Below the pieces are notes generated by a model. That model saw only the letters and a list, made by a program, of their open reading frames with translations. It did no database searches and had not been told where the DNA came from. DNA of 64,000 bases from the NCBI GenBank assembly GCA_008360975.2, contig CM039210.1, forward strand, positions 22,839,007 to 22,903,006, read 5' to 3'. Source of the DNA: Lichenostomus cassidix. Lineage: Eukaryota; Chordata; Aves; Passeriformes; Meliphagidae. A program made the position numbers and the translations under genes. Below are positions 22,816 to 33,442 of this stretch, piece by piece (position 1 is the first letter of the stretch; every line of letters starts with the position of its first letter).

Positions 22816-24596
22816 TGACCAAATTCCTTACAGCTAGCACAATGGTCTTTACCTAACTTAGGTGGGCCTTGTCTGCGTGGTCCCTGCCTGGGTGGTCCTT
22901 GCTCATGTTTTTCCTTTCTTTCTTTTCCTACTATTGCTACTAACTTTCTCATTCCTTGTTTGTACCCCTCTTCTCGATAACTAAATACTCTGCATGCTTC
23001 ATTTAATAAGGTTTCTAAGTTTCTCGCATCTGCCCCCCAAAGCTTCTGAAGCTTGTGTCTAACGTCCCCTGTAGACTGCCTCAAAACCAGATTTACTAGT
23101 TGCTGTATTCGTGACAAACGGCGAGAGAGAACTCACACACGACTTAATATAAGTCATAAAGCAAGCTCCATTTTATTTCACCAAACGAGGAACTTATATA
23201 CTGTTACAGATGTTTCTAATTATAGCTACACACGTATCTGCAGTTTGTTCTCACATATTCAGGGATCTTCCTGGTGACTCCCTTATTCTTTCTCATAACA
23301 CTCTTGACTCCCTATTCTTTCCCATGACATTCTTCTCACAGCTCAGAAGCACAGCTGTGGTTCTCAGGTATTAGCTTCTCACGACAGCTTGTTAGGATTT
23401 TTACTGAGGCCTGACTATGCTGAGGCTTTGTTCAGGCCTGCTCAACTAACACAAGTTTTGCTGGAAAACTGTGTTTTCCAACATATTCCTACATCAGATT
23501 CAGGATCTAATGTTGTGTGGTGATGCATGGCGTGTCTCAGGTGATCCAGGAAGTCAGATGGTGGCTCGGAAGGACCCTGTTTAATTGCATATAAGGCTGA
23601 CCAATTTATGATTTTAGGAATGGCCCTTTCCATCCCCTTTGCTACCCATTCCTGGTAATCTTTTAATTTTTGTCTTTCTGCTGACCTGTTTGGATCCCAG
23701 TGTGGGTCTTGAAGTGGGAATTAATCTTTTACATCTTTTTGTTGTGTTTTATAAAAGTCCTCTGCCAAATCCCCTGCTGTTTTTAAAATTAATTGTTTTT
23801 CAGTTTCAGTTAATGCATCCAATAGCAAATGCATATCACTCCAACCTGGATTATGTTGTTTAATTATAAATCGCAAGTGTTTAGCGGTACCTACTGGATC
23901 AGTTCGATAATTTTTGGCCACCTTTTCCCATGCATCTAGGTCGATTGTAGAAAAAGGTACCTTAATCAGCACTGCTTCTCCCTCTGGTCCCACTGCTTCC
24001 CTTAGGGGGGCTTGTAGCGCCTGTTTCCTGGTCCGACATGCGACAGGGCTGTCTGGGCAAGAGGGAGTTGGAGTCAATGTTCCTTCCAAGTCCACATCTT
24101 CTTGTCTCCTAGGGGGAGGCTTAAGCAGATCAGTTAAATCCTGTTCTTGCATTTCTTGATAAACCTTATCTGATTTTATACATCGGTCTCCAATGCTGCA
24201 AGAGGAGCAGCACCTCTTAATTTTTCCCCTTTTGTTTTTGTCTTCCTTTTCAAGGGCTAATACCATAGGGTCAATGGGAGGTCTAATCCCACAATCTCTT
24301 TGCCATTCAGGGTGATTTTGGAGGGAGAAAAACATATCTGCATAAGAGACCTCACCCCATTTTCCTTCCCATCTTAAAAACAACATTAACTGTAACAGAG
24401 TGTTATATTCTAAAGACCCATGTGGAGGCCATCTAATTCTGTCATCTAGCTTGTACAAAGGCCACCACTGAGTTGAAAATTTGATAAGAGTTCTTTTATC
24501 TTCTGTACCTCCACTCCCTGCAATTTCCTTCCAATGTGCTAAAACACAACCAAGTGGAGTTGTTTTAGGAACTTCTTTGCTTTGCCCAGTTCCCAT
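22764..24596 (-). pseudogene. gag: ERV-C gag
   Basis: It begins MGTGQSK, so Gly2 could be myristoylated. The matrix occupies roughly the first 150 residues; a Cys-rich patch (CCSSCSIGDRC) and a proline-rich linker follow, then the gammaretrovirus-like capsid N-terminus (VPFSTIDLDAWEK, about residue 214). An in-frame stop lies at 23721-23723, after which the same frame continues. The LTR at 23112-23483 plus its duplication is 378 bp, a multiple of three, so the frame is kept beyond it. The nucleocapsid has one CCHC knuckle, CASCKEFGHWKSQC. Only a stop and an insertion break it. Confidence 0.88.
23112..23483 (-). mobile_element. Solo LTR (372 bp) in ERV-C gag, duplication TATTC(C/G)
   Basis: On the minus strand it starts TGTTGGAAAACACAG and ends CGTTTGTCA, with AATAAA about 60 bases before the end. 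It is flanked by TATTCG (23106-23111) and TATTCC (23484-23489), one base diverged. Gag homology is continuous across it. Confidence 0.85.
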
Positions 24597-24601
24597 CTTA
24601 T

Positions 24602-24976
24602 CTATTTCCTTCTCTTGGTTTTATCTCTCTTCCAGGCATAGTTCTTCTCACACCGCCTTACTGTTTTTTCCCAGTTTTCCTTCCGCACTGACCAGGTTTC
24701 AGGAACTAAATGACTCTTTCCACACACTAAAGCAATAACAGCTGCTTCTGACCACTCTGTCACAATAGTAAGCGCATCTCTTTCGTTAAGATCTCCACTT
24801 TTTATTTCAGCTATCTTATATCGAGCTTGAATTTCAGAATCCTCACACGCTGGACACCACTTTGATCTCAAACGAAAAACGCAATACCACTTTTTGTGAC
24901 ATGCAGCACACTCACACAATGCCCAAACCTTACAGTAATTATTTTTACATTCAAAACAAAAAGGTATTTTTGGCAT
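24602..24976 (-). CDS. Cys-rich accessory ORF upstream of ERV-C gag (124 aa)
   Basis: An intact 124-codon frame whose stop codon lies only five bases before the gag start, so gag could be reached by reinitiation or leaky scanning. The N-terminal 45 residues have ten Cys, including FCFEC, CECAACHKKW and CPAC, which suggests one or two zinc-binding modules. The C-terminal part ends with a C-x-K-x7-W-x6-W motif, then RRC and a very basic tail. It contains no membrane segment. A protein with the same C-x-C/C-x2-C-x2-KW motif and the same C-x-K-x7-W-x6-W spacing lies between pol and env in ERV-D. I do not know a named homologue and give no function. Confidence 0.6.
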   Translation of the reverse strand: MPKIPFCFECKNNYCKVWALCECAACHKKWYCVFRLRSKWCPACEDSEIQARYKIAEIKSGDLNERDALTIVTEWSEAAVIALVCGKSHLVPETWSVRKENWEKTVRRCEKNYAWKRDKTKRRK

Positions 24977-25053
24977 CAGACAAGCATCTCATTTATTTCA
25001 CTCAAAGCCAAGCTGGTATGAGAGAGAGAAAAAAAAATAAAAATCAAGATTAA

Positions 25054-26138
25054 TTACTGAGAGGGAGGAAAAAAATAAAAACAACCACTCTTTATATGCT
25101 GCTATTTTCACTAAATAAATTAACTCAATAATCTCAATATTTTTCTAAAATTACACTGCTAAGAAGGAACTTGGTGTTTTTGTCCACACAAAACTTTTAT
25201 AATGCTCCAACTTAATTCTCTTTACAACCTGCCCAGTCGTTCTCTGACAGGTTGATAAAAAATAATATCTCCCAACTCCGCAAGCCTGCAAACCTGACAC
25301 CGTGTTAAAACCTACTAATCATACTGTGGCGCAGCTGCTGTACTACATCCACATAAAGCCAAAGGTCTGGGGCTATGCTCTTTTGATGTAGCCACCAAAA
25401 AAACCAGTGTCTTTAACTGGCCGCGGTATAGTTTTCCTTTATTCACTTACCGCTACAATTTCAAACAACTGCATACACTCACCCTAACACAACAATAAAC
25501 ACTTATTACAACACAACAAACACTTTTTGCGACCACAACAACAAATTACAACAAAAATTCCAAAAACCCACACTCATATACCAAAGCTAATAATTCACAA
25601 CCATACCCAAATATTCATTCTAACTTTATTAAACCACTTGCTTCATCACTTCACCAACCAATCCCTCACTCGCTTCACACATGCAGACTAATCTGCATCG
25701 CATACACACATACACAACAGCGGTGTTAACAACAGTTCAAACTAGTTTCCTTTCAAACTAGTTTCCTTTGGGATTCACTCAATCCACCACCAGGATCGCT
25801 CGCGGCCGCCCCATCAGTCAGCCAATCCCCCCCTGGCAGCTAAGGACGGTGAATTACCTCGCCGATTCCCAGTTCCCCTAGCCGGTCACTTGCAAGCTCA
25901 CCACTCAGGGATGACGCTGCGCACAGAGACATCTCTCTGTGACTTACCAGGAGCCCTAGCCACACGTATATGACTTACAGGCTTCCCTATACCCAAAACA
26001 CATATCGTTTCTCCGCTGTATCAGATGGTCGTTGTTTGCCCCCGCAGTGAGCGGCTGAGGAGGGGAGTTCCTCCAGGAAAATCCCGGGGCATGCCTAGGA
26101 TGTCAGCCCGTCAGTCGATCCTGCAGCCATGCAAACCT
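25054..26138 (-). other. Long leader of ERV-C
   Basis: About 1.1 kb between the primer site and the Cys-rich ORF, without a credible gene. On the plus strand it is A/C-rich, with many ACAACA-type runs at 25480-25760. A leader this long is consistent with packaging and translational control elements, but I see no specific one. Splice-donor candidates were not resolved. Confidence 0.5.
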
Positions 26139-26156
26139 TGTCAACCTGGGGTGCCA
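26139..26156 (-). promoter_or_regulatory. Primer-binding site of ERV-C, tRNA not identified
   Basis: On the minus strand the LTR end CGCCTCA is followed by TTT and then TGGCACCCCAGGTTGACA, the usual position and TGG start of a primer-binding site. I could not match it confidently to a tRNA. Confidence 0.6.
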
Positions 26157-26159
26157 AAA

Positions 26160-26816
26160 TGAGGCGCGGATTGACTCCACAACTCAGAAAGTTATGAAGT
26201 AGGTATGCGTTTATTCCAGCTGGGGTGCAGGGGGGGTAGCCCCTCCAGAGACATGCACACTGTCAGCAGCACTTCACTTGGTTTATATTAGGTTACAGGT
26301 TACATATGCATAAAGTTACACAAAGCCCTTATACATATTCATTACCTATCCCCACTTCGTATTATAATGAGTTCAAAGTCCATTTAAATATGCTCTCACA
26401 CATGCAGTTTCACAGATTAATTCTGGGCGAGGGTCCCAAAGATAAATGAGGGATGAAGTTAGTAGTGTTCCTAAGGATGAACTCTTCACCCTGTTCCCTT
26501 GTGCATGCTCCCTTGGTTCTTGGTCCAAGTCCAAGTCTTAGAACCAACTTGTACCAGTTCTGGGGTCCGAGCCGAGGGCAGGATGTTCAGTCACACTCAG
26601 TAGTTTTTCTCAATTATTTGGCTCTCTTCTCTCTATCCTCCCCGATACTAGGTAGGCACAAAATCATTAAGCGAATAATAAATTGTCTTCAGCAAGCAAA
26701 TCTTAGTAAATCATTATCCAATCTCTGGCCTTCTAAATCAGTTCAAAATTATTATTATTATTATTATCCAGCTTCTAGTTCTCTTAAATTAATAATTTCT
26801 AGCTCACCCTAAATCA
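26160..26816 (-). repeat. 5' LTR of ERV-C
   Basis: Minus-strand start TGATTTAGGG, end CGCCTCA, 657 bp. It is nearly the same as 15030-15942 once the short LTR there is removed, and as the solo LTR at 61385-62022. It carries a short (ATT)n run near 26750. Confidence 0.93.
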
Positions 26817-26820
26817 GTTG

Positions 26821-27857
26821 GGTAGGGATTTATTGGAGAAATTAGAAGTGGAAATTAAATTTTGCAAAGAAGCAGGAATGGAAATTATAATTCCTGAAAC
26901 TAAATTTGTCGAAGTAGCTGCCCTTTGTATACAGGAGAAATATGGTGAAATTCCCAAAGAACTTGAAGATGCTGTCATTCCAATAGTGTGGGCCAGTGAT
27001 TTTCCTGGGAGATCCAAATGAGCTGAGCCAGTGAGTATTATACTCAAACCAGGTGCCACACCAGTAAGGCAAAAACAATACCCTTTGAAGTTCGGTGGTC
27101 GAAGGGATTAGCAGCTATAATTGAAAAGTTCCTTACATTTGGGTTATTAGTGGAATGTGAATCTAGATACAACACACCCATCCTGCCAATAAAGCTGATG
27201 GTCTTAATTGTCGATTAGTGCAGGATTTAAGGGAAATTAACAAAATAACAGAGTATATACACCTAGTTGTAGCAAACCCTTACACTCTTTTGACCACACT
27301 GACATGAATTAGGGTGGTTCACTGTCTTAGACCTCAAGGATGCCTTTTTCTGTATTCCTGTGCATAAGAACAGTCAATAACTTTTTGCTTTTGAGTGGGA
27401 GAATCCTGAAACAGGGAGGAAAAGCCAACTCACCTGGACAGTCCTACCCCAGGGATTCAAAACCAGAACAATAATATTCGGAAACCAGCTAGCAAAGAAA
27501 TTGGAGGACTGGAGAAGACAAGAACCAGGAGGGATTGTTCTTCAATATGTTGATGATATCTTGATTGCAGCTAAAAAGCAAGATGACTGCATCCAACTCA
27601 CTGTAATTCTGTTGAACTTTTTGGGAATAAGTGGGTATAGAATCTCGAAAGAGAAGGCACAGGTTTCCAGGGAAACAGTAGTTTATTTGGGCCTAGAAAT
27701 CTTCCATGGACATCGACAACTCAGCAGAGAAAGGAAAGAAGCCATCTGTCATCTTCCAGAGCCCCACACCATGAGAGAAATGCAAGCCTTCCTAGGAATG
27801 GTAGGTTGGTGTCGCTTATGGATAACCAATTATGGGGTATTGGTAAAGCCTTGAAGT
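26821..27857 (+). pseudogene. ERV-B protease end and RT, second part
   Basis: It resumes with GRDLLEKLE, then the protease C-terminus, and RT with LDLKDAFF and VLQYVDDIL (about 27540-27565). There are frameshifts around 27090 and 27190-27500, and a stop follows AFLGMVGW...GVLVKP near 27854. The sequence ends at 27857 where a different LTR begins, so RNase H and integrase are gone. Confidence 0.8.
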
Positions 27858-28443
27858 GGGTTAAACCTTGGCTGGGTGCCAGGTACCCACTAAGTCACTC
27901 TATCACTCCCCTTTCCAATGGGACAGGGGAGAGAATAAGATGTAAACAACCAGCAGGTGGGATAAGGCAGTTTTATTGCAGTGAAAGGAAAGAAATAAGC
28001 AAGAGTCTGCATGCACAAAAGCTAAGAAAAAAAAGCCAGTGTCTACTTCCCATCAGCACGCGGTGGTCGGACACCTCCTGGGAAGCAGGGCTTCAGCACG
28101 TGTAATGGTTCCTCTGGGAGGCAGACATTGAAGAGTCACGAATATCCCACGCCCCCTCCCCCTGACCTTCTTCCTCTCTCCCTTAGCTTTATATATCTGA
28201 GCTGACGTAATATGGTATAGAATATCCCTTTGGTTGATTTGGGTCAGCTGGCCTGGTTGTGTCCCCTCCCAGGATCTTGCCCACTCCCATCCCTTTGATG
28301 GGGAAAGGAATGTCAGAGGGACAGCGCTGCTCAGCAGTAGCCAAAACACTGGTCTGCTATCAGCACCTTTCCAGCTACTAATGGAAAGCACAGCACTGGG
28401 AGGGACGTGAGCTTTACCTCAGTCAGACCCAATACAATCTCCA
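27858..28443 (-). repeat. 3' LTR of a truncated reverse-strand ERV
   Basis: On the minus strand it starts TGGAGATTGTATTGGG just after a purine-rich GGAATAAGGGG tract, and ends AAGGTTTAACCCA. It has a CTATACCATATTACGTCAGC segment and TATATAAAGC, familiar avian ERV promoter features. The tract before it and the integrase tail further upstream indicate a 3' LTR. The left junction cuts into ERV-B pol, and no target duplication is seen. Confidence 0.7.
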
Positions 28444-28470
28444 CCCCTTATTCCATACCATTTGCGTCAT

Positions 28471-29174
28471 TGTGGCAGGACATCCTCCGCCTCCCCGCTC
28501 TCTCTCTGCTTCATGGTGGAACACAGATAACTCCAGTGGGGTCAAAAGCCCAGCAGGAGGTTATCTCTTGGTGCCCAAAGGTCTGAGATCTCTAACCTTG
28601 AATTCATATTTTGGTATGGAGAGAGGATGTGAAAAAAGAAAGAAAGAAATCAATACGTGACAAAAGACGCTTTTACAACTATAAAACCTCACAAAAATAT
28701 CCCAGAGGCAAAAGTTTTCCTACACACACTCTGAAGATGTGCAAGGAGCTTCTCCCCAGAGTCTGGATGCAGACTCTGTGGTTGTTTTCCTGGGAATTGT
28801 GTGAAAGGATTCTGAAGTATGCTTCACCACCAATCGGCTGGGTAAGATACATTTGGTTTCTAAAATTTATTATTCTTGCTAGCTGTTAATAAGAATAAGT
28901 ACCTTTTCATGCTTTGCAATTTTAGCTACTCGTAGCTTGCAATTATTTTATTCTGTGTAGTGTGTAGTTTGTCCTAGTCTTATGTCTATCAATTTCTGTG
29001 TCTAATGAATGATAACTTACGTCATATTAGACTTAATTGGCCATTATTTAAAAGAACTTGCGAACGAGACCGAGTCTTGAGGTGCTGGCTGCCCTAATAA
29101 GAGTTACTGCCTGTTGCTAGAGGCCTGAGCAAACGGTAGAAATTCATCTAAACTCCTGTCTCCCATTCGTAACA
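28471..29174 (+). mobile_element. Solo LTR, target duplication GTCAT
   Basis: Ends TGTGGCAGGACA and CGTAACA, 704 bp, flanked by GTCAT at 28466-28470 and 29175-29179. Same family as 7486-8217 and 39024-39764. Confidence 0.93.
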
Positions 29175-29179
29175 GTCAT

Positions 29180-29770
29180 ACTCAGATCCCGTATAATCTA
29201 TATATCTTCCAACTCTTCCATTATATGTATTTCTCATTACCGGAATCCTTTCTTCCCCACACATACAGCTTAAACTACATCCTTAAACCATCTCTATACC
29301 AAGCTTACATTCTTTTCATTAACTACTATTGCCTGTCCTTTCACATCCCCCTGCATCTCCATTCCAGCAGGATGAGGGGTCAGGACAGGCGAAGTAGTAC
29401 ACCTGATGGTTGGGCACCAAAACCGTCCTGGCTCATCATTGCATTCTTCTTGCTCCTTGCAGAATTCCTTCTTTGTCAGTTCATGTCACCCCTGCTACTT
29501 TACCTCCTACAACATACAACTTACACCATAGATTATTCTTACCCCAAGGTTAAATCTTGAGGCACACACCGGGTCTCCCCATCCTTCTGCATTATCCACC
29601 ACATACATCCAAGTCCTTGGGCAAAGACAGTCCCACAAATGGATTTGCCTTTTCCCATGGGGGAAGAAATCCACCCTCACTTCCCCAGCCACTTCCCTAT
29701 GTGTAACGCAGGGACCTTGTCTCCTACAGTGTCTAAGGGCTTCGTTTGGGTGGGACCAGGGTGGTTAGCA
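29180..29770 (-). pseudogene. Internal remnant, probable integrase C-terminus
   Basis: A 61-codon minus frame (29692-29507) contains VDFFPHGKRQIHLWDCL and a TWMYVVDNAEGWGDPV stretch, which resembles the C-terminal end of a retroviral integrase. The remaining bases to 29180 lead to the purine tract and LTR at 28443. The assignment is by pattern only. The boundary with CR1 at about 29770 is approximate. Confidence 0.4.
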
Positions 29771-30716
29771 GATCCCCTCGTGTTGACCAGCCAAGTGGCT
29801 TCTGCTAAGTTCTGGTCCCATAGATTTATGAACATCCAAGTGGCTCAGCAGTTCTCTGACTGCTTCCTCCTGGATAACAGTGGGAGCATCCTGCTACCTG
29901 GCACCATCTACTAGCACAGGAGGGCAGTTGTCCGGAGGACAAAGAGTCTTAGCAATAAAGACCAAGGCAAAGAAGGCCGTAAACACCTCCACCTTCTCTC
30001 CATCTGCAGTCACTAAATTCCCTTCCGCATCCAGCAGAGAACCGAGATGGTTCTTATCGTTCCTTTTGCCATTAATATAATTGTAAAAACATTTTTTATT
30101 ATCCTTCACTAAAGTCTCCAAATTAAGTTCTAACTGAGTTTTGGCCTCTAATTTTTTTTCCTACGTGCCCTAACAACCCCCTTAAATATTTCCTGAGATA
30201 CCTGACCCTCCTTCCAGAGATGATACATCCTCTTTTTATTCCTTATTTCCTTCATAAGCTCCTTGCCCATCCACGGTGGACATTTACCTCGTCGACTCAT
30301 CTTTCGGCACACAGGAACAGTCTGTTCCTATGCCCTCAAGAACTCTGTTTTGAAGCATGCCCACCCTTCCTGAACTCCTTTAAGGGCTGCTTCCCAAGGA
30401 ACTCTCCAAATAAGTCTCCTGAATAGGCCAAAGTCTGCCCTCCGGAAGTCTAGTGTGAAAGTTTTATTGATGCCCCTCCTGATTTCATCAAATATTGAAA
30501 ACTCTATAATTTCATGATCACTATGCCCCAGACGGCCTCCAACCACCACATCTCCCACCAGCCCATCTCTATTAGCAAACAGCAGATCTAATGTAGTCCC
30601 TCCCCTGGTAGGCTCATTCACCAGCTGTGACAAGAAGTTGTCCTCCACACACTCTAAGAACCTTCTAGACTGCCTCTTCTCTGCTGTGTTAAGTTTCCAG
30701 CAGATGTCTGGTAGGT
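29770..30716 (-). pseudogene. CR1 LINE ORF2 fragment (endonuclease end to RT start)
   Basis: A 106-codon frame (30648-30328) includes DLLFANRDG and GHSDHEIIEF, the conserved C-terminal part of the CR1 endonuclease. A second frame (30121-29894) carries KKCFYNYINGKR and GNLVT-A-D, the linker before RT, and codons near 29830 encode a HKSMGP-like RT start. The element continues to the right of ERV-E at 38889. It is 3'-truncated at about 29770. Confidence 0.85.
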
Positions 30717-30722
30717 TAAAGT

Positions 30723-31246
30723 TCTTGGGGTGAGTGATACCACCTCAGGAACTGCTAAGGAGCTGAGTGGTTCCAATACAGCAGAACCCCACTGGTGGAA
30801 GCCTTCTTAGTCCTCCCCTCTGGAGAACACAATGGTTCCTCCCCAAATTGTGTAAATCCCCCCAGCTGTAACCTAACCCCTGATTGCATGCCTTCCTCCT
30901 CCCATTGGTTGTGGTGTTCCCCCCGCCTCCTCTCCCCTGACCCTCCAGCCGCCCCTTTAAATGTAGACGGCTGGGGTGTCTGGCCCTCTTTTAGCCCTGG
31001 AACCCTTCAGAATAAACTCTGGAACCTCCGGCTGACTGAGCGCTCTGAATTCTTTGTCTTTGGTAACGCACAAGTTATCCAACTCCGTGGGTGAGTGAGA
31101 ATATGTGCCTTACACCGGCACGGGTGTGAGAAAGACTTTTCTGTACAGCACCAGGCAGTGCTGGCTGGAGTGATCTCTCAATAGCCATAGAGACACTTTC
31201 GGTAAACGCAGAGGCCTGGTTCCACCCCTCCTCCCCCTCCGCGTTA
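30723..31246 (+). repeat. 5' LTR of ERV-E
   Basis: It starts TCTTGGGG (TG in the 3' copy) and ends CGCGTTA. A TTTAAATG TATA-like box lies near 30957 and AATAAA near 31012. It drives transcription of the provirus if active. Confidence 0.93.
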
Positions 31247-31248
31247 AG

Positions 31249-31268
31249 TGGCGCTCGATACAGGGACC
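31249..31268 (+). promoter_or_regulatory. Primer-binding site of ERV-E, tRNA-Lys3-like
   Basis: Two bases after the LTR the sequence reads TGGCGCTCGATACAGGGACC. It matches the complement of the tRNA-Lys(UUU) 3' end except for one substitution and one extra base. Lys PBSs are common in class II and lentiviral retroviruses. Confidence 0.65.
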
Positions 31269-31477
31269 TGAAAAGAATCCCTGAAAGTGTCTCGGAAGGC
31301 TTTATGCCATAGATGTCACGATCGGAGCAGCTACTTCCCTCGAAAACAGGTCTAAGTTTTATTAGATCTGTTTAAAGAGGCAGCCGAGAAATCTCCGTTT
31401 GTCTGGGACAGGAGAAATCGGCCAAACCAGAGAACCACGCCGAAAGTTTTTTTTTTTTACACTCTCGGAAGCCTCGA

Positions 31478-31488
31478 GGTGGTAAGTG
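31478..31488 (+). promoter_or_regulatory. Predicted splice donor of ERV-E
   Basis: GGTGGTAAGTG contains a near-consensus donor G|GTAAGT (exon end 31481), upstream of the gag ATG. With an acceptor CCCACAG ending at 37094 it would make a spliced env mRNA. Confidence 0.6.
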
Positions 31489-31569
31489 AGGCTTTGCTGG
31501 GGTGAATCCTTCTTTTGTTTTTCTCCTTATTTTTTTCTTTCGGTGTTGGGAAGAATTTATTTGGGGAAT

Positions 31570-33442
31570 ATGGGTGGGAAGTTAACCCGTCCTCAATCAG
31601 AGCTTTATACCTCCCTTAAAACTACTCTTAAGTCAGATAATTCCCAGTTCTCTAAGGGGAATTTGAAATGTTTTGTTCGCTGGATTTTTAACATCTTTCC
31701 AAATGTTTCTGTAACTGCTGTTCAATCTCTTAGCTTCTGGGATAAAATAGGACACGAGCTGACTGTTCTCACACAGGCTGGGGATCGAAAGGTTGCTAAT
31801 TTTCTCCCTTTGTTTGTAGTGATTTATAAGTCTGTTAAGAACGCCAAGACTGAAACAGTTCTGCCTAAAAATTCAGATCTCTCTCGTGCTGCCTCCCCCG
31901 TGTCTGTTCCCTCCCCCGCTGTCCCCAAACCCTCGGAACCCCAGGGGGGAGGAGCGCTCTCTCCCCTATCCCCTGCTCCAGCCGGGTCTGGCCAGCCCGG
32001 CTCGAGCCTGTCCCTCACCCTCTTCCCAGCTCCCCAAAACCTCCCTACCTTGACTCCATGTTTCTCACGAGACGGCACAAACCACGCGTTACCCCCCCCC
32101 GCGGGTCCATATGGCGCGGCCCACGTGGAGATACAAGCTAGCATGCCTGATCCTTATCAGCTTAAAATTCCCGGGCTAGCATCGGCCCCGCCCCTTGCAT
32201 CATCGGGTATCCCTGCGCCGGGTTCACCCCCCCCCCGCGGTGTCGGGTGTCGTCCCTGCGTCGGCCCTGCCCCCCGCGGGGAGCTCCCACCCCGGCGCGG
32301 GTCCCTCCCTCGTTCACCCCCCCCCCCTGCGGCACTGCTCCTGCGGCCCCGCTCCTCCCCGGTTCCCACGGCAACGGAGCCGGCCAGAGACAGAGGAAGA
32401 GCCAGCCCCGCCGGCACCGGCCTCGGGCTGCCTGTTCTTCTTCGGATGAGGAAAGCAGCGATTCTGAAGAGGATCCCTGGCTTGAAGTACGCAAGCAGGC
32501 TGCATACGAGGGGCACTGGGAATTAGCCAACAAAATCTCTGTCACTGCTGCTCCAGTCCATTATAATAGAGCTGGAGGGAACCCCGCTGGGATGCCCTCC
32601 CATATGCACAGATAAAAGAGATGTGCAAGGCAGGGAAGGATTTTGGGCGTAACTCCCCTTACTTTAAGAACCTACTCCAAGCTACCTTTGCTGCGAATGT
32701 ACTGGTCCCACATGATATAAAAAATCTTATGGCATGCCTTCTGTCACCCGGAGAATACATGCTGTGGGACAGAACTTGGAGAAAACAATTAAAAGACCTC
32801 CTCCAGGTATATCACAGAGATCCCAACAGGGCTCACATAACCCTGGATGATCTTTGCGGGGAAGGAAACCTGGTTAAACCCCAGGATCAGGCAAGACAAT
32901 TGCCTGAACTGATTTTAGAAGATATCAAAAGAGAGGCTGACAGAGCTTTGCTCTCAACCCCCTCGGATTCCACTCCCTCTCTAAATTTCTCCACCATAAA
33001 ACAAACTATCGATGAGTCCTTTATAAAATTCTTCGATAGACTAAAAGAGTCAGTTGAAAAGCAAGTTGGGAATCCAGAAGCCCAAAAGGAGCTGCTGCGT
33101 GCATTAGCTATGGCGAATGCTAATGAGAGTTGTAAAAAAGTCCTCCAGGCACTCCCACTAGACCCACCTCCTACCCTCGATCAGATGATTGAGGCTTGCA
33201 CCAAATTAGCATCTCCTGAGGCAGCTATAGCCCAAGCAGTTTCAAAAGGGGTAGCAGAAGCACTAGCAGCTTCTCAGAAACCTCCACGGAGATGTTATAA
33301 TTGTGGGAGTTTTGAACACATTGCCAAAGACTGCCCTAAACCAAAGCGTGTTAAGAGAAATACTAACAAAAATACTGAAGCTGTGCCCCCAGGCTGTCCC
33401 TGCCAGCATCACCATCAGAAGGACCAGGGAAACGAACAGTGA
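31570..33442 (+). pseudogene. gag: ERV-E gag
   Basis: It starts MGGKLTRPQ, so Gly2 may be myristoylated, with a class II-like matrix of about 100 residues. A long Pro/Ala-rich linker with C runs follows. The reading passes from frame 1 to frame 0 within C-rich DNA (about 32220-32420) and to frame 2 near 32590, so two small indels are present. The capsid is open at 32621 onward and contains a major homology region (FFDRLKESVEKQ, about 33030-33060). The nucleocapsid has one good CCHC knuckle, CYNCGSFEHIAKDC, then a CPCQHHH segment in place of a second. The gene ends with a frameshift site at 33427. Confidence 0.85.
33427..33433 (+). promoter_or_regulatory. Gag-pro -1 frameshift site GGGAAAC
   Basis: G GGA AAC lies in the correct phase of the gag frame, three codons before the gag stop TGA (33440-33442). 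A -1 shift here enters the open dUTPase-protease frame. The same heptamer is used for gag-pro in simian betaretroviruses. Confidence 0.85.

Larger units (their letters stand above)
15030..26816 (-). mobile_element. ERV-C, gamma-like provirus inserted in ERV-B, duplication GTTG
   Basis: A provirus in reverse orientation: 5' LTR 26160-26816, primer site, 1.1 kb leader, a Cys-rich small ORF, gag, pol, env, purine tract and 3' LTR 15030-15942. It is flanked by GTTG at 15026-15029 and 26817-26820 and splits the ERV-B protease gene. It contains inserted LTRs at 15107, 16924, 19929 and 23112, and another repeat near 18018. A solo LTR of this family lies at 61385. Confidence 0.95.
10202..27857 (+). 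mobile_element. ERV-B, gamma-like provirus, interrupted and 3'-truncated
   Basis: It has a 5' LTR at 10202-10689, a primer site, a long leader, decayed gag, protease split at 15029/26817, and RT to 27857, where a different ERV begins. Its own sequence is about 5 kb; the rest is inserted ERV-C and solo LTRs. Gag and Pol resemble ERV-C, ERV-F and ERV-G. No RNase H, integrase, env or 3' LTR remains. Confidence 0.85.

Noticed and set aside
25054..26138. tRNA-like boxes or a gene in the ERV-C leader
   Set aside because: Candidate A- and B-box matches were weak and badly spaced, and no frame is convincing.
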